From NCBI GenBank assembly GCA_023392075.1, contig JAEVZU010000151.1, forward strand, positions 48,899 to 112,898: 64,000 bases of DNA, written 5' to 3'. The stretch comes from Bacillota bacterium (lineage in GTDB: Bacteria > Bacillota > Clostridia > Acetivibrionales > DSM-1351). The position numbers were made by a program, and so were the translations under genes. How positions within the stretch are numbered: the stretch's first letter is position 1; the number at the start of each line of letters is the position of its first letter. This document shows positions 25,309-35,415 of the stretch, in pieces. Below the pieces are notes generated by a model. It made no database searches, was not told the origin of the DNA, and was given only the letters and a program-made list of their open reading frames with translations.

Positions 25309-26118
25309 CTATCTGCTTTTAACGTCAAATACTGCATGAATTATCCGGCTTCTGTTCCTTGTGGACGGTAAAATATTCATCAGTCTTAAGAAAAAACCCT
25401 GACGCTTTTTATTAAAATCACCAATACTCCAATTCTCAACGAGCTTGATTCTATCGTGAAGGCCTGTTATTTCTTCAGCCCTGTCAATTCCCCAGGCAAA
25501 GGGCGAACTGATTGCCTTACCTACAAAATAACTGTGAATTACATCAAAGTATAAATCTGCGTCAGGAAAACAGTCACAAATATATTTAAAAACACTTTTG
25601 ACCTGTTCCTCCTTCAAATACATAAAAAGCCCTTCAGCCAGTATCAGCACTCTGTCTGTCATTGTCACATTTATTTTTTCGGCCCAGGATAGGTCTGTAA
25701 CAGACTCCGGAATAAATCTGATCCTGCTATTCTCTGTAAAAAACCTTCTTCTGATGCTTATGACATCGGGGAGGTCAACTTCATACCAGCGCAGCCTTCC
25801 GTTGTCAAATCTGCTGACTCTGGTGTCTAAGCCCACCCCCAGGTTGATAATAACCCCATCCGGATTTGTTTTTGTAAATTCAGTTACGGCTTTGTCAAGA
25901 AGCTGACTGCGTGTAAGTATTCCCACACCGGCTATGCTACCGCCGTCGAATCTTTTTGGATCAACCCTGATCTTCCCGGCTATTTCAAAAGCCTTTTGGT
26001 CCTTGATAATCGGTGCCTTATTCCCGAACTCTCCTGCTTTGACAAATAGCGGTATAAACAGGGTCTCTTCCGGAGACCCTTCCTCCAAACAGTAATAATC
26101 TTTATCTGCGTCTACCAT
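25309..26118 (-). CDS. S-adenosylmethionine methyltransferase, leucine carboxyl methyltransferase family
   Basis: About 269 residues from ATG 26118 (GGGAGG six bases upstream); the frame to 26205 lacks support. Motif I reads VIINLGVGLDTRVSRFD, followed by WYEVDLPDVISIRRRFF and ILAEGLFMYLKEEQV, the hallmark of the LCM/PPM1-related bacterial family, members of which methylate small-molecule carboxylates or hydroxyls. Monocistronic, with terminators downstream and an AraC regulator upstream on the same strand. Substrate unknown. Confidence 0.85.
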   Translation of the reverse strand: MVDADKDYYCLEEGSPEETLFIPLFVKAGEFGNKAPIIKDQKAFEIAGKIRVDPKRFDGGSIAGVGILTRSQLLDKAVTEFTKTNPDGVIINLGVGLDTRVSRFDNGRLRWYEVDLPDVISIRRRFFTENSRIRFIPESVTDLSWAEKINVTMTDRVLILAEGLFMYLKEEQVKSVFKYICDCFPDADLYFDVIHSYFVGKAISSPFAWGIDRAEEITGLHDRIKLVENWSIGDFNKKRQGFFLRLMNILPSTRNRSRIIHAVFDVKSR

Positions 26119-26322
26119 TTTAACCTCCCAAACCCTATTTATGGTTTTGAACAGCATAACGGCCACAAAACAGTTATTAGTTTTTTTAATTATCTTTGTG
26201 GTCACAGATAAAATTATTACAAAATTTCTTTATAAAGTAATTTCTGATCTTGCTTTTTGCTATACAATTCTTGCTATTAATATATATGGCTCCGGCATAT
26301 AATCTTAAAGATTTATTTATGA

Positions 26323-27255
26323 TTAACACGGGCGTATGGGTATCATCAGCTCTATGAAAATATGGCCGTTTTCATTATTTTTGCGATACCGTTCAATACA
26401 GGGTTTATCCTCGGGAAAGAAACCGTTCTGAGGCATCCAGCAGCCATATATGTAATCAATAGCCTCAAAGAAGGATTTGCTGAAATCAGGCTTTTCAGCA
26501 TCAAAATTACAGGACGCATACCTCCCTTCAGATCCGAGTTTTCTTATACCGATGTTTCCGTCGGGTTCAGCCTCCCTGCCGACTGTAATGCAGGTGTCGT
26601 ATCTGCATTCGGTGAGAGGGACAATTTCAGGATTATCCAGAGTTATTCCCATGACACGTGTATCACCATTTATCAGCTCTCTGGCAGCCGCCCAGATATA
26701 AAGTCTTCTGAAGGAATCCTCGATTTCTTCACTCCTGTGTTCTTCAGAAAGTCCGGTATTGCGGATATACGCAACAGTATAATCCTCCAATTGGCATAAA
26801 TTTATCTCATATTCAAAGAACTCCCTTCCGACCGATGAAAAAAATTCTTTTCCATAGTCGGCATTATGCCAGGACAGACCGTTTTTTAACCGCCTTGTCT
26901 CTAAAAACTCCGAAGGAGTAATTTTAAAAAAGCTTTTAAATGACCTTGAAAAATCAGATTGTCCCGAGAAACCAAACTCATATGCGATTTGTGATATTTT
27001 AACTTCAGGGAAATGATAAATTCTGTTTGCCGCAGCAACAATTCTGCGCTTTTTTACATAGCCGGCAAGAGTTTCTCCTGTTATGGAGTGAAATAGCCTG
27101 TGGAAGTGATAAGCAGAAAAACAGGCGACTTTGGAAAGGGTCTCCAGGTTCAGGTCGGAGCCCAGATTATTTTCAATATAATCTATTACTCTGTTTATTC
27201 GTATGTAATATTCCTTTAAGGTTTGATTCTTGTTTGTTAATAATTCCGTATTCAT
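26323..27255 (-). CDS. AraC-family regulator with GyrI-like effector domain
   Basis: 310 residues. Residues 12-115 hold two AraC helix-turn-helix units (LNLETLSKVACFSAYHFHRLF and ISQIAYEFGFSGQSDFSRSFK). Residues 150-310 form a GyrI/SOUL-type small-molecule pocket (YTVAYIRNTGL, CRYDTCITVG, FEAIDYIYGCWMPQNGF). Rob, BltR-like and related proteins use this pocket to sense drugs. The adjacent methyltransferase (minus) or the divergent glycosyltransferase are possible targets. An intergenic region of 136 bases separates it from the latter. Confidence 0.88.
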   Translation of the reverse strand: MNTELLTNKNQTLKEYYIRINRVIDYIENNLGSDLNLETLSKVACFSAYHFHRLFHSITGETLAGYVKKRRIVAAANRIYHFPEVKISQIAYEFGFSGQSDFSRSFKSFFKITPSEFLETRRLKNGLSWHNADYGKEFFSSVGREFFEYEINLCQLEDYTVAYIRNTGLSEEHRSEEIEDSFRRLYIWAAARELINGDTRVMGITLDNPEIVPLTECRYDTCITVGREAEPDGNIGIRKLGSEGRYASCNFDAEKPDFSKSFFEAIDYIYGCWMPQNGFFPEDKPCIERYRKNNENGHIFIELMIPIRPC

Positions 27256-27391
27256 GTAAATATTTTAACATTGAAAAAATATAAAATAAAGTAATATATT
27301 TACATGAATTTTTAAAATCTGCACGGGCACATTATGTAAAGTGAAATAAATAATCGCAAGAAATTATCCGGTTATCGTTGGAGGTATTACT

Positions 27392-28942
27392 TTGCATAAT
27401 CTTCTGCTCAAACTGAAAACGCTGGCTTATATTGTGCTTGCAATGTTTTTTTCATTAATATGGGTGCTGGCTCTTCTTCTTCACGGGTGGGCCTCGCCGT
27501 TTCCCAGGCTTTCACCTCAAAAGCCTTTACTGCTTGCAGGACTTGCCTTATTGGTTTTTATATTTTTCATGCTAATTAACAGAGCTTCTTTTGCCCTGTC
27601 AAAAACAGACGAGAAAAAATTTATATTCCGGCTTCTATTATCATATACCCTTTTACAAATTTCCTTTATACTGCTTTTTCCGGTTAATGCCTATGAAGAT
27701 GCCAGAATAGTCAACAACATAGCCTTGCAGTTTCTGGAGGGTGACTATAATGCCCTGGGAGTTGGAAACTATTTGGGGTATTATCCCAATAATATAGGTA
27801 TTACCATTTTCATCTCCTTTGTATATATGTTCCTGCCCAAAAGCTATATTACTCTCAGGATAATTAATGCCGTATTCAACACCATAACTGCCTGGCTGAT
27901 ATACAAGCTTTACAGGGAGCTCTATCCTGAAAAACGTGAAAAGGCCTGTGGCATACTCTTGCTTGCCGTTACCTTCGTTCCTCCGGTAATATTGAACAAT
28001 TTTACCTATGGAGATATATTATGCAATACCTTTTGCCTGGCTGCCATACTAAACGCTCTTCGTTTCACAAAATACGGCCGTGGCAAATATGCCGCCTATA
28101 CCGCAATATTACTTATGTCTGCAAATTTTATGAGAAGTGTGGCACTTCTGTTTTTGGCCGCGGTGATATTCTACTGGCTTATAAACTTTAGGGCAAAAAT
28201 TGCCTTTACTCTAAAAAACCTGGCATATGCCATACTCACAATTTTAATATTCAATCTTCCTATAAAAATCTTTAGCTTTGCAGGTCTAAAAGCAGGAATA
28301 ATTTCCGAGCCGGTTGGAATGCATGCCAACCCGGTTTGGCGCTGGATCAATATGGGCTTTCCGGGAAAAAAGCTTGGATATTGGGATGGAGGCAGAAATA
28401 TTGCCATTTTTGTTAACCGGTTCAAATGCAACAAACATGATGCTGCAATCTTTTTCATTAACGAGCTTTTGAATAATTACAGAATAACCGGAGCGGCAAA
28501 TGTTTTAAAAGCCTATACCAAGAAAATCTTTTGGCTTTGGACGGAAGGTACCTACAGTGTCAACTATTATGGATTGTCGCAAGCTGTCGGGGCCGACCGG
28601 TTCATGCTGTACAGCACTCCGCTCCTAAAACTGGTTGAACCCTGGGATAAGACCGCCAGACTTTCCCTGGACTGGATGCTCCATTCCTATAACTGGCTGA
28701 TAATAGGGCTTGCCGGTTTATATTTATTTGATGCCGTCAGAAAAAAGGACTTCAGGCTGGAGCTTTTTGTGTATGTAATATTTCTTTATATAAGCTTTTA
28801 CCTGCTTTGGGAGGTCAAATCAAGGTATATTTTCGGAGTATACCCTATTCTCCTCATAATGAGCTACTGTTATTCAGAGCGTATTTATTGCTGCTTTTTT
28901 GACAGGTACAGCAAAATAAATAAAATACATCAAGAGGCCTAG
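27392..28942 (+). CDS. GT39-like membrane glycosyltransferase
   Basis: 516 residues starting at TTG, the only codon at proper distance from GGAGG (TTGGAGGTATTAC). About eleven hydrophobic segments. The first outer loop carries FPVNAYEDARIVNNIA, with acidic residues where GT-C enzymes bind lipid-linked sugar, and YYPNNIGITIFISFVYMF matches the superfamily. YLLWEVKSRYIFGVYPI near the end is also typical. Single gene between an AraC regulator and an SMP-30 protein, so the target glycan cannot be told. Confidence 0.7.
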   Translation: MHNLLLKLKTLAYIVLAMFFSLIWVLALLLHGWASPFPRLSPQKPLLLAGLALLVFIFFMLINRASFALSKTDEKKFIFRLLLSYTLLQISFILLFPVNAYEDARIVNNIALQFLEGDYNALGVGNYLGYYPNNIGITIFISFVYMFLPKSYITLRIINAVFNTITAWLIYKLYRELYPEKREKACGILLLAVTFVPPVILNNFTYGDILCNTFCLAAILNALRFTKYGRGKYAAYTAILLMSANFMRSVALLFLAAVIFYWLINFRAKIAFTLKNLAYAILTILIFNLPIKIFSFAGLKAGIISEPVGMHANPVWRWINMGFPGKKLGYWDGGRNIAIFVNRFKCNKHDAAIFFINELLNNYRITGAANVLKAYTKKIFWLWTEGTYSVNYYGLSQAVGADRFMLYSTPLLKLVEPWDKTARLSLDWMLHSYNWLIIGLAGLYLFDAVRKKDFRLELFVYVIFLYISFYLLWEVKSRYIFGVYPILLIMSYCYSERIYCCFFDRYSKINKIHQEA

Positions 28943-28955
28943 CGGTCTGTAACAC

Positions 28956-29861
28956 CTAAAAGTCCGCAAGCCATTCTTCTCTTCCGGCAACTCCGGGCAG
29001 CAGCCTGTACACAGGCCCTCCCGCGAAAGTGCCGTCACTCCTGTATCCGGTTACAACGTTTTCCGCATTTTCGGCAGCCGAAGTAATATAAAGCTCCTCA
29101 AGCCCTTTCCCGCCGAACATAACACTGGAAGGCTGCCTGGCAGGTACTTCCAGCTCTGCAACAATATTTCCGTCAGGATTGATTCTCCTGACACAGCCGC
29201 CGCCCCAGAAGGCTGCCCATATATAATCCTGTGAGTCAAGCGTTATGCCGTCGGGCGTACCCATTGAGGCATTGCACTGAAAATAAACCTGTGGATTACT
29301 GATTTCACCTGTTTTACAATCATAATTGTATTTTGTAATTCTGTGTACGTTGCTGTCCGTATGAAAAAAGTACTTTTTATCCATAGAAAATGTCATGCCG
29401 TTGGAGCAATAAAGCTCCCTTGACACTGCTTCCGGCTTTTTTCCTTTTTCAAGACGGTATAAAGTTCCGTGCTTAAAATCAGGCCTTATAAGAGTTCCCG
29501 CAAAAATACGTCCTTCGGGATCTACAGTTATATCATTAAACATTTCATTTTCCTGTAAAGGTATTTCGAACAGGAGATCAGGCTCCTGCTCCCGTATTTT
29601 CCCCACCGGATCCAACTTCAGAAGAAATACACCCCTGTCGGTGCATAAAACCATATTGCCCGTACGGGTAAAAGCAAAACCGCCGACTTGATATTTTCCA
29701 TTCCAGAAAACCGTGCTTTCATTCTTTTCAGGGTCATACACCCATATTTTCTTGTTATATATATCAGTCCAGAAAAGCTTCCGGAGCAGTGTATTCCAAA
29801 TAGGCCCCTCACCCAGATGGCATATCCCGCTGTGAACCATTTCAATATTTGGTTTGTTCAT
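28956..29861 (-). CDS. SMP-30/gluconolactonase-family protein
   Basis: About 301 residues from ATG 29861 (GAGGCGAGC in front); longer versions run into the upstream ligase gene. Beta-propeller with the family's metal-site segments: HLGEGPIWN (Glu ligand), NDITVDPEGRIFAGTL (Asn ligand), SNGMTFSMDKKYFFHTDS (Asn and Asp ligands) and PDGITLDSQDYIWAAFWGGG. These are Ca2+- or Zn2+-dependent lactonases acting on sugar lactones. All expected ligands are present, so activity is likely. It is 60 bases downstream of an acyl-CoA ligase, probably the same transcript. Confidence 0.88.
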   Translation of the reverse strand: MNKPNIEMVHSGICHLGEGPIWNTLLRKLFWTDIYNKKIWVYDPEKNESTVFWNGKYQVGGFAFTRTGNMVLCTDRGVFLLKLDPVGKIREQEPDLLFEIPLQENEMFNDITVDPEGRIFAGTLIRPDFKHGTLYRLEKGKKPEAVSRELYCSNGMTFSMDKKYFFHTDSNVHRITKYNYDCKTGEISNPQVYFQCNASMGTPDGITLDSQDYIWAAFWGGGCVRRINPDGNIVAELEVPARQPSSVMFGGKGLEELYITSAAENAENVVTGYRSDGTFAGGPVYRLLPGVAGREEWLADF

Positions 29862-29920
29862 TGCTCGCCTCTTCATGTTAATAAATGATTTGATAAATAC
29901 AATTTTATTTTTTAAAATTC

Positions 29921-31399
29921 CTACTGCTCCTTCAACCATCTTTTCATGATCTTTCCGGTGCTGTTTTTGGGCAGGCTGTCTATAAATTCTATTTCTCTTG
30001 GGAGCTTGTACACAGCAAGTCTTTCCTTCATATAACGCAGAAGTTCCCTGGAAGTACATTCTTCTCCCTCTTTAAGTACTACGAAGGCCTTGACATATTC
30101 TCCCCTGAGTTTGTCTTCCAAACCGATTACGGCAGCTTCCTTAACTTTTGAATACTGGTAAATAACCTCTTCAACTTCTCTGGGGTAAACATTCAAACCA
30201 CCGACAATAACCATATCCTTCTTTCTGTCAACAATGTAAATGTAGCCCTCCCGGTCCATCTTCGCCATATCACCGGTAAGAAGCCAGCCGTCTGCCAGCG
30301 TTCTGTTTGTTTCCTCCTCCTGCCTGTAATAGCCCAGCATTATATTTTCTCCCCTGACAGCCAGTTCTCCAACCTGTTCTGCCGGCAGCTCATTATTGTT
30401 TTCATCTACAATCCTGCACTGCTGATAAGGCAGCGGTAACCCTATTGAGCCCTCCTTCTGAACCCCATCCAGCGGGTTGAAGCAAACTGCCGGAGATGCT
30501 TCGGTCAGTCCGTAGCCTTCAACCACAGGTAATTTTAATATTTCTTTGGCCTGTCTGAATATTTCCACAGGCAGAGCAGCTCCACCCGATACTGCCAGAC
30601 GCAGATCAGGAAAGGCTACACTGTTTTTTCCTGCTTCCAGCAAAACCACATACATTGCAGGAACACCCATAAACACAGTTATTTTATCCTTGAGCAAAGC
30701 CTCCACCACTTCCTTTGGCTGGAAGCTTTCAATTATAGTTATACAGGCACCTGACCAAAGCGGCATTAAAACGCAGGCAGTAAATGCGAATACGTGGAAC
30801 ATGGGGAGCACGCACATATAATTATCCCCGGGCACACCCTTAAGTCCGAGCCTGCATTGTTCAGCATTGAATACAAGGTTTTTATGTGTCAGCATGGCTG
30901 CCTTCTGTTTGCCTGTGGTCCCTGAAGTATACAGAAAAGTGGAAATTGCATTCTGGTCGGTAAAATCCTCAAACCCAGTATTTGAAAGCTCTGAAACGTT
31001 TTGCTTTAATTCTTCGTCAAGTACAATAACTTCTATATTCAAAGCATTTTGAATTGTATCTTTTGTTATTTTAGCCTTTTGTAAGATAAGAGGGTGGATA
31101 ATCATCATTTTAGCTTCGGAATCCTTGATCAGATAAGTAATTTCCTCCATGGTAAGGAGCAGATTTATAGGAACAATTATTCCGCCGTTCCTGACAACTC
31201 CAAAATAGGAAAAAATAAATTCAGGTGAATTGGTACAGCTTAATATGACCCGTTCTCCAGTCCTGAGTCCCATTTTTTTAAAATAATTGGCATACCCTGT
31301 AACATTTTCATCAAGCTGCCTGTAGGTAATTGTGCTATCCTTGAATTTAAGAGCTGCGGCCTCCGGATCGTAAACGTTTTTATATATGGTACCTACCAT
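29921..31399 (-). CDS. Acyl-CoA ligase (AMP-forming, long-chain type)
   Basis: 492 residues. ANL-superfamily motifs in order: LYTSGTTGKQKAAMLTHKN (AMP-binding), EGYGLTEASPA (A5), DGWLLTGDMAKMDREGYIYIVDRKKDMVIVGG (A7-A8 hinge), and the C-terminal catalytic lysine in PKNSTGKIMKRWL. It activates a carboxylic acid, probably a fatty acid, as acyl-AMP and then acyl-CoA. Length is usual for short bacterial FadD-like enzymes. GGAGGGTTTAT precedes the ATG. Followed by an SMP-30 gene. Confidence 0.9.
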   Translation of the reverse strand: MVGTIYKNVYDPEAAALKFKDSTITYRQLDENVTGYANYFKKMGLRTGERVILSCTNSPEFIFSYFGVVRNGGIIVPINLLLTMEEITYLIKDSEAKMMIIHPLILQKAKITKDTIQNALNIEVIVLDEELKQNVSELSNTGFEDFTDQNAISTFLYTSGTTGKQKAAMLTHKNLVFNAEQCRLGLKGVPGDNYMCVLPMFHVFAFTACVLMPLWSGACITIIESFQPKEVVEALLKDKITVFMGVPAMYVVLLEAGKNSVAFPDLRLAVSGGAALPVEIFRQAKEILKLPVVEGYGLTEASPAVCFNPLDGVQKEGSIGLPLPYQQCRIVDENNNELPAEQVGELAVRGENIMLGYYRQEEETNRTLADGWLLTGDMAKMDREGYIYIVDRKKDMVIVGGLNVYPREVEEVIYQYSKVKEAAVIGLEDKLRGEYVKAFVVLKEGEECTSRELLRYMKERLAVYKLPREIEFIDSLPKNSTGKIMKRWLKEQ

Positions 31400-31511
31400 A
31401 TAAACCCTCCTTAAAATTTTAATTTAGTATCAGATTTTATCACTAGGTAATATTAATAATTATATAGTATTGCATTAATATTTGTACAGGCCATATTGAA
31501 AAATATTTGTA

Positions 31512-31559
31512 CAAAAATAAAAACAGACTCGCCCCCTTTCAGGTATTGCTGATCTGTTT
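31512..31559 (-). terminator. Terminator after the DUF2935 gene
   Basis: AAACAGA (31553-31559, minus strand) pairs with TCTGTTT (31521-31527) around a long loop, and is followed by TTATTTTTG. Confidence 0.6.
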
Positions 31560-31575
31560 CCTTACCCCCTGGTTA

Positions 31576-32496
31576 TTATTTATACATTTTTAATTGTTCC
31601 ATATAATGATTGGCTTCTCTTAAAATATGGTCACTCAACAACGGCAGAATAACCGATCTGATGTTACAGGCAAGAATACCTTCTGTACCCTGCTCTTTGA
31701 AATTCCTGATATTTGCAGCTGCAGTCATGCTTTTGAGGATTACCCGGGACAATTGTTCCAAATTCCTACAGGCTTCTCTGGCCATAGCCGTCAGTTCATC
31801 AAATTCGTCGGAAAAGCCGTTAGCTGTCCTTATTAATTCAACCTCTGTAGGATCAAGCATTCCTCTGATGAATTTTGCATGTTCACCCATGATATCATTC
31901 CAAAAAGCCACCTGTCTGGCCGCTTTACCGGCTTCATTACAGATATCTTCCCTTTCCTGCAGCAACTGCAGCTGCTCCAGATAATCCTCTGCTTCCCGTG
32001 TCACATGATCCAGCATCAGAGGATAAATATGAATAAACATTTTACATTGCAGAACCTTTTGCAGGATTTCCTTTTGTAATTTTATAGCAGCTTCCAAAAG
32101 GGTTATAACCCTTTTGTTTAACATATCAACCGCCTGTTCACAGGAACGTCTCCCGACCGATCCGGGATAATTCAGCAATCTGATTTCCTCAAGAGTGATT
32201 TCAGTATTTATAGGGAACCCTGTATACTCCATTGTTTTTAATTCAGCCTTATATGTATATTCGGTTACAATATTACCTGCCGAAATATTTTTTGGGTCAA
32301 CCGTGCCTTTTGCCAGTATTATGGTTTCTTCCAGCAATTCTTCGAATATTCCCTTCATCTCCATCAGTTTTTGAACCATGCCCGCATCTTTAAGGACCAG
32401 AGCAGAAGCAGCAAATATAATGTGTTCCTTCATAATCCTTAAAAAAAACAGATTAGTTTCCACAGATTGTTTTATATACTCTGCCGTAGTCAACAT
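31576..32496 (-). CDS. DUF2935 protein
   Basis: 306 residues, all helical, with two repeated four-helix units. Each contains the pattern FxxxIMxEHxxF: FFLRIMKEHIIFAASAL near residue 18 and FWNDIMGEHAKFIRGMLD near 198. A third pair, DHVTREAEDYLEQL and DHILREANHYMEQL, supplies His/Glu residues in each half. This is the DUF2935 signature; the conserved His and Glu suggest metal (di-iron) bundles, reminiscent of hemerythrin or ferritin-like folds. Found mainly in Firmicutes. Function unknown. GGAGGAAAG precedes the ATG, a terminator follows. Confidence 0.85.
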   Translation of the reverse strand: MLTTAEYIKQSVETNLFFLRIMKEHIIFAASALVLKDAGMVQKLMEMKGIFEELLEETIILAKGTVDPKNISAGNIVTEYTYKAELKTMEYTGFPINTEITLEEIRLLNYPGSVGRRSCEQAVDMLNKRVITLLEAAIKLQKEILQKVLQCKMFIHIYPLMLDHVTREAEDYLEQLQLLQEREDICNEAGKAARQVAFWNDIMGEHAKFIRGMLDPTEVELIRTANGFSDEFDELTAMAREACRNLEQLSRVILKSMTAAANIRNFKEQGTEGILACNIRSVILPLLSDHILREANHYMEQLKMYK

Positions 32497-32617
32497 AACT
32501 TTCCTCCGTTACTTTCGCGAAATTCCACAATACTATATATATACTATGTTGACTTTACATAAATAGGAACTTCAGAAATATAAAGCATACGGCCAGACTA
32601 CATTAAAAGGATATCAC

Positions 32618-34453
32618 TTAAATATAAACATGCATTTGTTTAAGCAGATCAAATAATTTTTTATCAAATTTATGCTGTTCCTTTTCCATTATTTCAATAG
32701 CCTCATTTCTGGTAAAGGCTTTCCGGTAGCACCTGTTTTCAGTCAGAGCATCAAAAATGTCGGCAATCACTATAATTTGTGAATACAAAGGAATATCCTT
32801 TTTTCCGAAGTAGCCCGAACCATCCACATATTCATGATGATAGAGTATATAATCCGCTACTTCCTTAAGGCTTTCCCTGCTTTGTGCATACTGGTAACTG
32901 TAAAATGCATGCATCTTGACCTTTTTGTATTCCTCGGGAGTCAGTTTACCGGGTTTATTCAATATTCCGGGGTCTATATATAATTTGCCCACATCGTGGT
33001 TTGCCGCAGCAAGCTTTACCTTGCTGCATTCATCCTCGGACAGGCCATAGGCTTCAGCCAGTGAAGTGCATATGGCAGCAACTCTTTCACTGTGCAGCAT
33101 AATTTCGCGGTAGGCATCCGAATGTGAAAACATATCAAATGAAAGGAAATCAAATTCAGCCCCTGCCAGAGCCTTCTCAACTTTCTCCCTCATCAGCTCC
33201 AAGGGTATCTCATTGTCAGACAGTACAACGAATGCCAGGGAAACCGAATCGTAAATATTGTCATACTCTCTGAAGCAAGATGAAATACACCTTCTGAGTT
33301 TGTTATATTCTTCAACGGAAAGGAGCCGGGTACTGCTGAAATTAATCCTGTATATTCCGCCGACAGTATTAAACCGGTTATATTTTGAAAGATACTTTGT
33401 AATATCAAATGAGACATTTTCAAACAGCTGGGAATCTTCATCAGACATTACAACAGTGTTTTTCCCTATCTTTTTTGCTATGTACAGGGCACTGTCGGCA
33501 GTACGGATAAGCTCCACATAATCTGTCACCTTACAGGATTGTCCCAGAATTGATACTCCCACGCTGACACTTAAACAGCTTTCCTGAAAATTCAGGGAAT
33601 TAAATCCCTTTCTAATCTTCTCAGCAACATTTAATATATCTGTATTTTCCATATTTTTTGTCAATAGCAGGAACTCTTCCCCGCCATATCGGATTGCGGG
33701 AATTGGCAGATTTTCTATGGAGTTTTTTATAACTTTAACAAGCATGTTGATAACTTTATCTCCATTAAGATGTCCGTACCTGTCATTTATTAACTTGAAA
33801 TTATCAATGTCAAGAATAATGGCACCGTTGATATCAGACATCTTGTTCTTCCAGTCATCCAGCAGCTGAGAGAGGAACAATCTGTTATACAGTCCTGTGA
33901 GCCCGTCTCTTTCAGCGGAATCCCTCACTTTTGCAAAAAGATCCGCATTCTCAAAGTATATGCATATCTGACTTTTTATTAACTGTAATAACTCTTTCTT
34001 GTCATTATCTATCATATCTGGCCTTTCGTGATGAATGACCAGGTAGCCGTAGATATGTCCCCGCTTTGACAGATTCAGGATTCCAAGGCAGCCTGAATTG
34101 TACCCGAAAAGTTCATCACCGGCTTCTTTGACATCCGGCAGATATAGTTCACTATTTACCAGGTATTTTGCATTGAGTTCCATCCGAGATATTTCAGCCG
34201 GTGTATATATTTTACAATCCAGACCCAATACGCCCGCAATAACATCCTTTAAATAGCTGATTATATCCGAGAAACCCAGGATATTTCCCATGTACTCATT
34301 GATATCAATCAGCACAGATACCGCTGCCAGCCTGTTTTCAAGACTTTGTACCTTGGAGGTGAGATTTGCATATTCGGAATTCATTTTCATAAGAAGATCC
34401 ATAACTTGCTCAATGGAAGAAGCAATATTGACTTTATCCTCATTTGTATACAT
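32618..34453 (-). CDS. Diguanylate cyclase with HD-GYP phosphodiesterase domain
   Basis: 611 residues: coiled-coil N-terminus, a GAF-like sensor (about 50-170), GGDEF domain with an intact GGEEF at 257-261, a further linker domain, and a C-terminal HD-GYP domain with NHDVGK and HHEYVDGSGY. The last motif reads GYF rather than GYP. No RxxD inhibitory site precedes GGEEF. The protein could make c-di-GMP and, through the HD domain, break it down, in response to a ligand or redox signal in the GAF part. No membrane segment, so cytosolic. It is a candidate signal source for the degenerate-GGDEF receptor at the left end. Confidence 0.9.
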   Translation of the reverse strand: MYTNEDKVNIASSIEQVMDLLMKMNSEYANLTSKVQSLENRLAAVSVLIDINEYMGNILGFSDIISYLKDVIAGVLGLDCKIYTPAEISRMELNAKYLVNSELYLPDVKEAGDELFGYNSGCLGILNLSKRGHIYGYLVIHHERPDMIDNDKKELLQLIKSQICIYFENADLFAKVRDSAERDGLTGLYNRLFLSQLLDDWKNKMSDINGAIILDIDNFKLINDRYGHLNGDKVINMLVKVIKNSIENLPIPAIRYGGEEFLLLTKNMENTDILNVAEKIRKGFNSLNFQESCLSVSVGVSILGQSCKVTDYVELIRTADSALYIAKKIGKNTVVMSDEDSQLFENVSFDITKYLSKYNRFNTVGGIYRINFSSTRLLSVEEYNKLRRCISSCFREYDNIYDSVSLAFVVLSDNEIPLELMREKVEKALAGAEFDFLSFDMFSHSDAYREIMLHSERVAAICTSLAEAYGLSEDECSKVKLAAANHDVGKLYIDPGILNKPGKLTPEEYKKVKMHAFYSYQYAQSRESLKEVADYILYHHEYVDGSGYFGKKDIPLYSQIIVIADIFDALTENRCYRKAFTRNEAIEIMEKEQHKFDKKLFDLLKQMHVYI

Positions 34454-34654
34454 GATTTAACGCCTTCCCTTTAAAAATTATGAACATTATCGGCAACATA
34501 ATTACAATTTTCGGAACAGCATCTATCTATTTTCTAAATTATAGCACAAAAGCTTATGCATTTACATAATTTCTCGTTTTTTAAAGTATAATGCAAATGT
34601 TTGTATTATTTTCTGTGATTATATACTAAATCGTTCCTGATTTGCCTTTACAGC

Positions 34655-34690
34655 ACAAAAGCGGGAACAGCTGCCTGTTCCCGCTTTTGT
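34655..34690. terminator. Strong bidirectional terminator
   Basis: Sixteen-bp perfect stem (34655-34670 with 34675-34690), with T-rich ends on both strands. On the minus strand it follows the SLH remnant. Confidence 0.85.
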
Positions 34691-34752
34691 TGACTTCATC
34701 AATCCCGTAATTTCTAAACCATTTGGAGTGTGCTGCTCATCAATGGGTTGTT

Positions 34753-35223
34753 TTAATTGAGTTTGAGTTTATAAAGCTTATAAAGAACTTGTGCTGCTTC
34801 CGCCCTGGTAACAGCGGCTGCGGAATTCAGCCTGTCTCCGGCAGCCGTAAACAGGCCGGAACCACCTATGGCTGCAGCACTATCATAAGCAGCATCCTCA
34901 AATTTTCTGATGTCTTCTGTAGTCCCCAATAACACATCTTTGCCGGTTGGCTTCAGAGCCTTTACCATAATTGTCAGCACTTCCTGCCTGGTTATCGGCT
35001 TTTCCGGACTGAACCGGTTATTGCCTGTACCGTTCACAAATTCAACCGCCTTTGCTGTTCCCAGTGCATCAAGGTATTTATAAGTTTTACCCATATCACT
35101 GAAATTGTCACCGTATCCGGCAGTTAATCCAAAAGCATTGATAATCCACATTGCAAATTCTCCTCTTGTTATACTTTTTTCCGGACTGAAAAGTTCCTGG
35201 GCAGTACCTGAAAAATCGCATTT
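34753..35223 (-). pseudogene. 5'-truncated S-layer homology protein remnant
   Basis: The frame encodes about two and a half SLH repeats: FSPEKSITRGEFAMWIINAFGL, then YLDALGTAKAVEFVNGTG with FSPEKPITRQEVLTIMVKAL, then GLFTAAGDRLNSAAAVTRAEAAQVLYKLYKLK. The sequence upstream of the first usable ATG (35151) is still SLH coding sequence and ends at an in-frame TAG (35224-35226). There is no signal peptide and no start. It is the C-terminal cell-wall anchor of a lost surface protein. Normal SLH proteins carry three repeats and an exported domain. Confidence 0.8.
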
Positions 35224-35415
35224 CTACTTATAGCTTCAACAGACTTTTAGGTCGATATAAATAATATAATTATTAGTAATATTTGTCAATTATTGATTTC
35301 GTTCCCATCGTTCCCCAATACCTTCCGCCCCCTATAAAAGTAAAATAGTGTATAATTTCCAAGGATTTATTTTTAATTAAATGCAATTATAATAATAAAC
35401 AAAACTTCAGGTGAT

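Noticed and set aside
25104..25337. Minus-strand frame of 77 codons next to the methyltransferase gene
   Set aside because: Overlaps the end of the methyltransferase gene and a palindromic element; no ribosome site or known homology.
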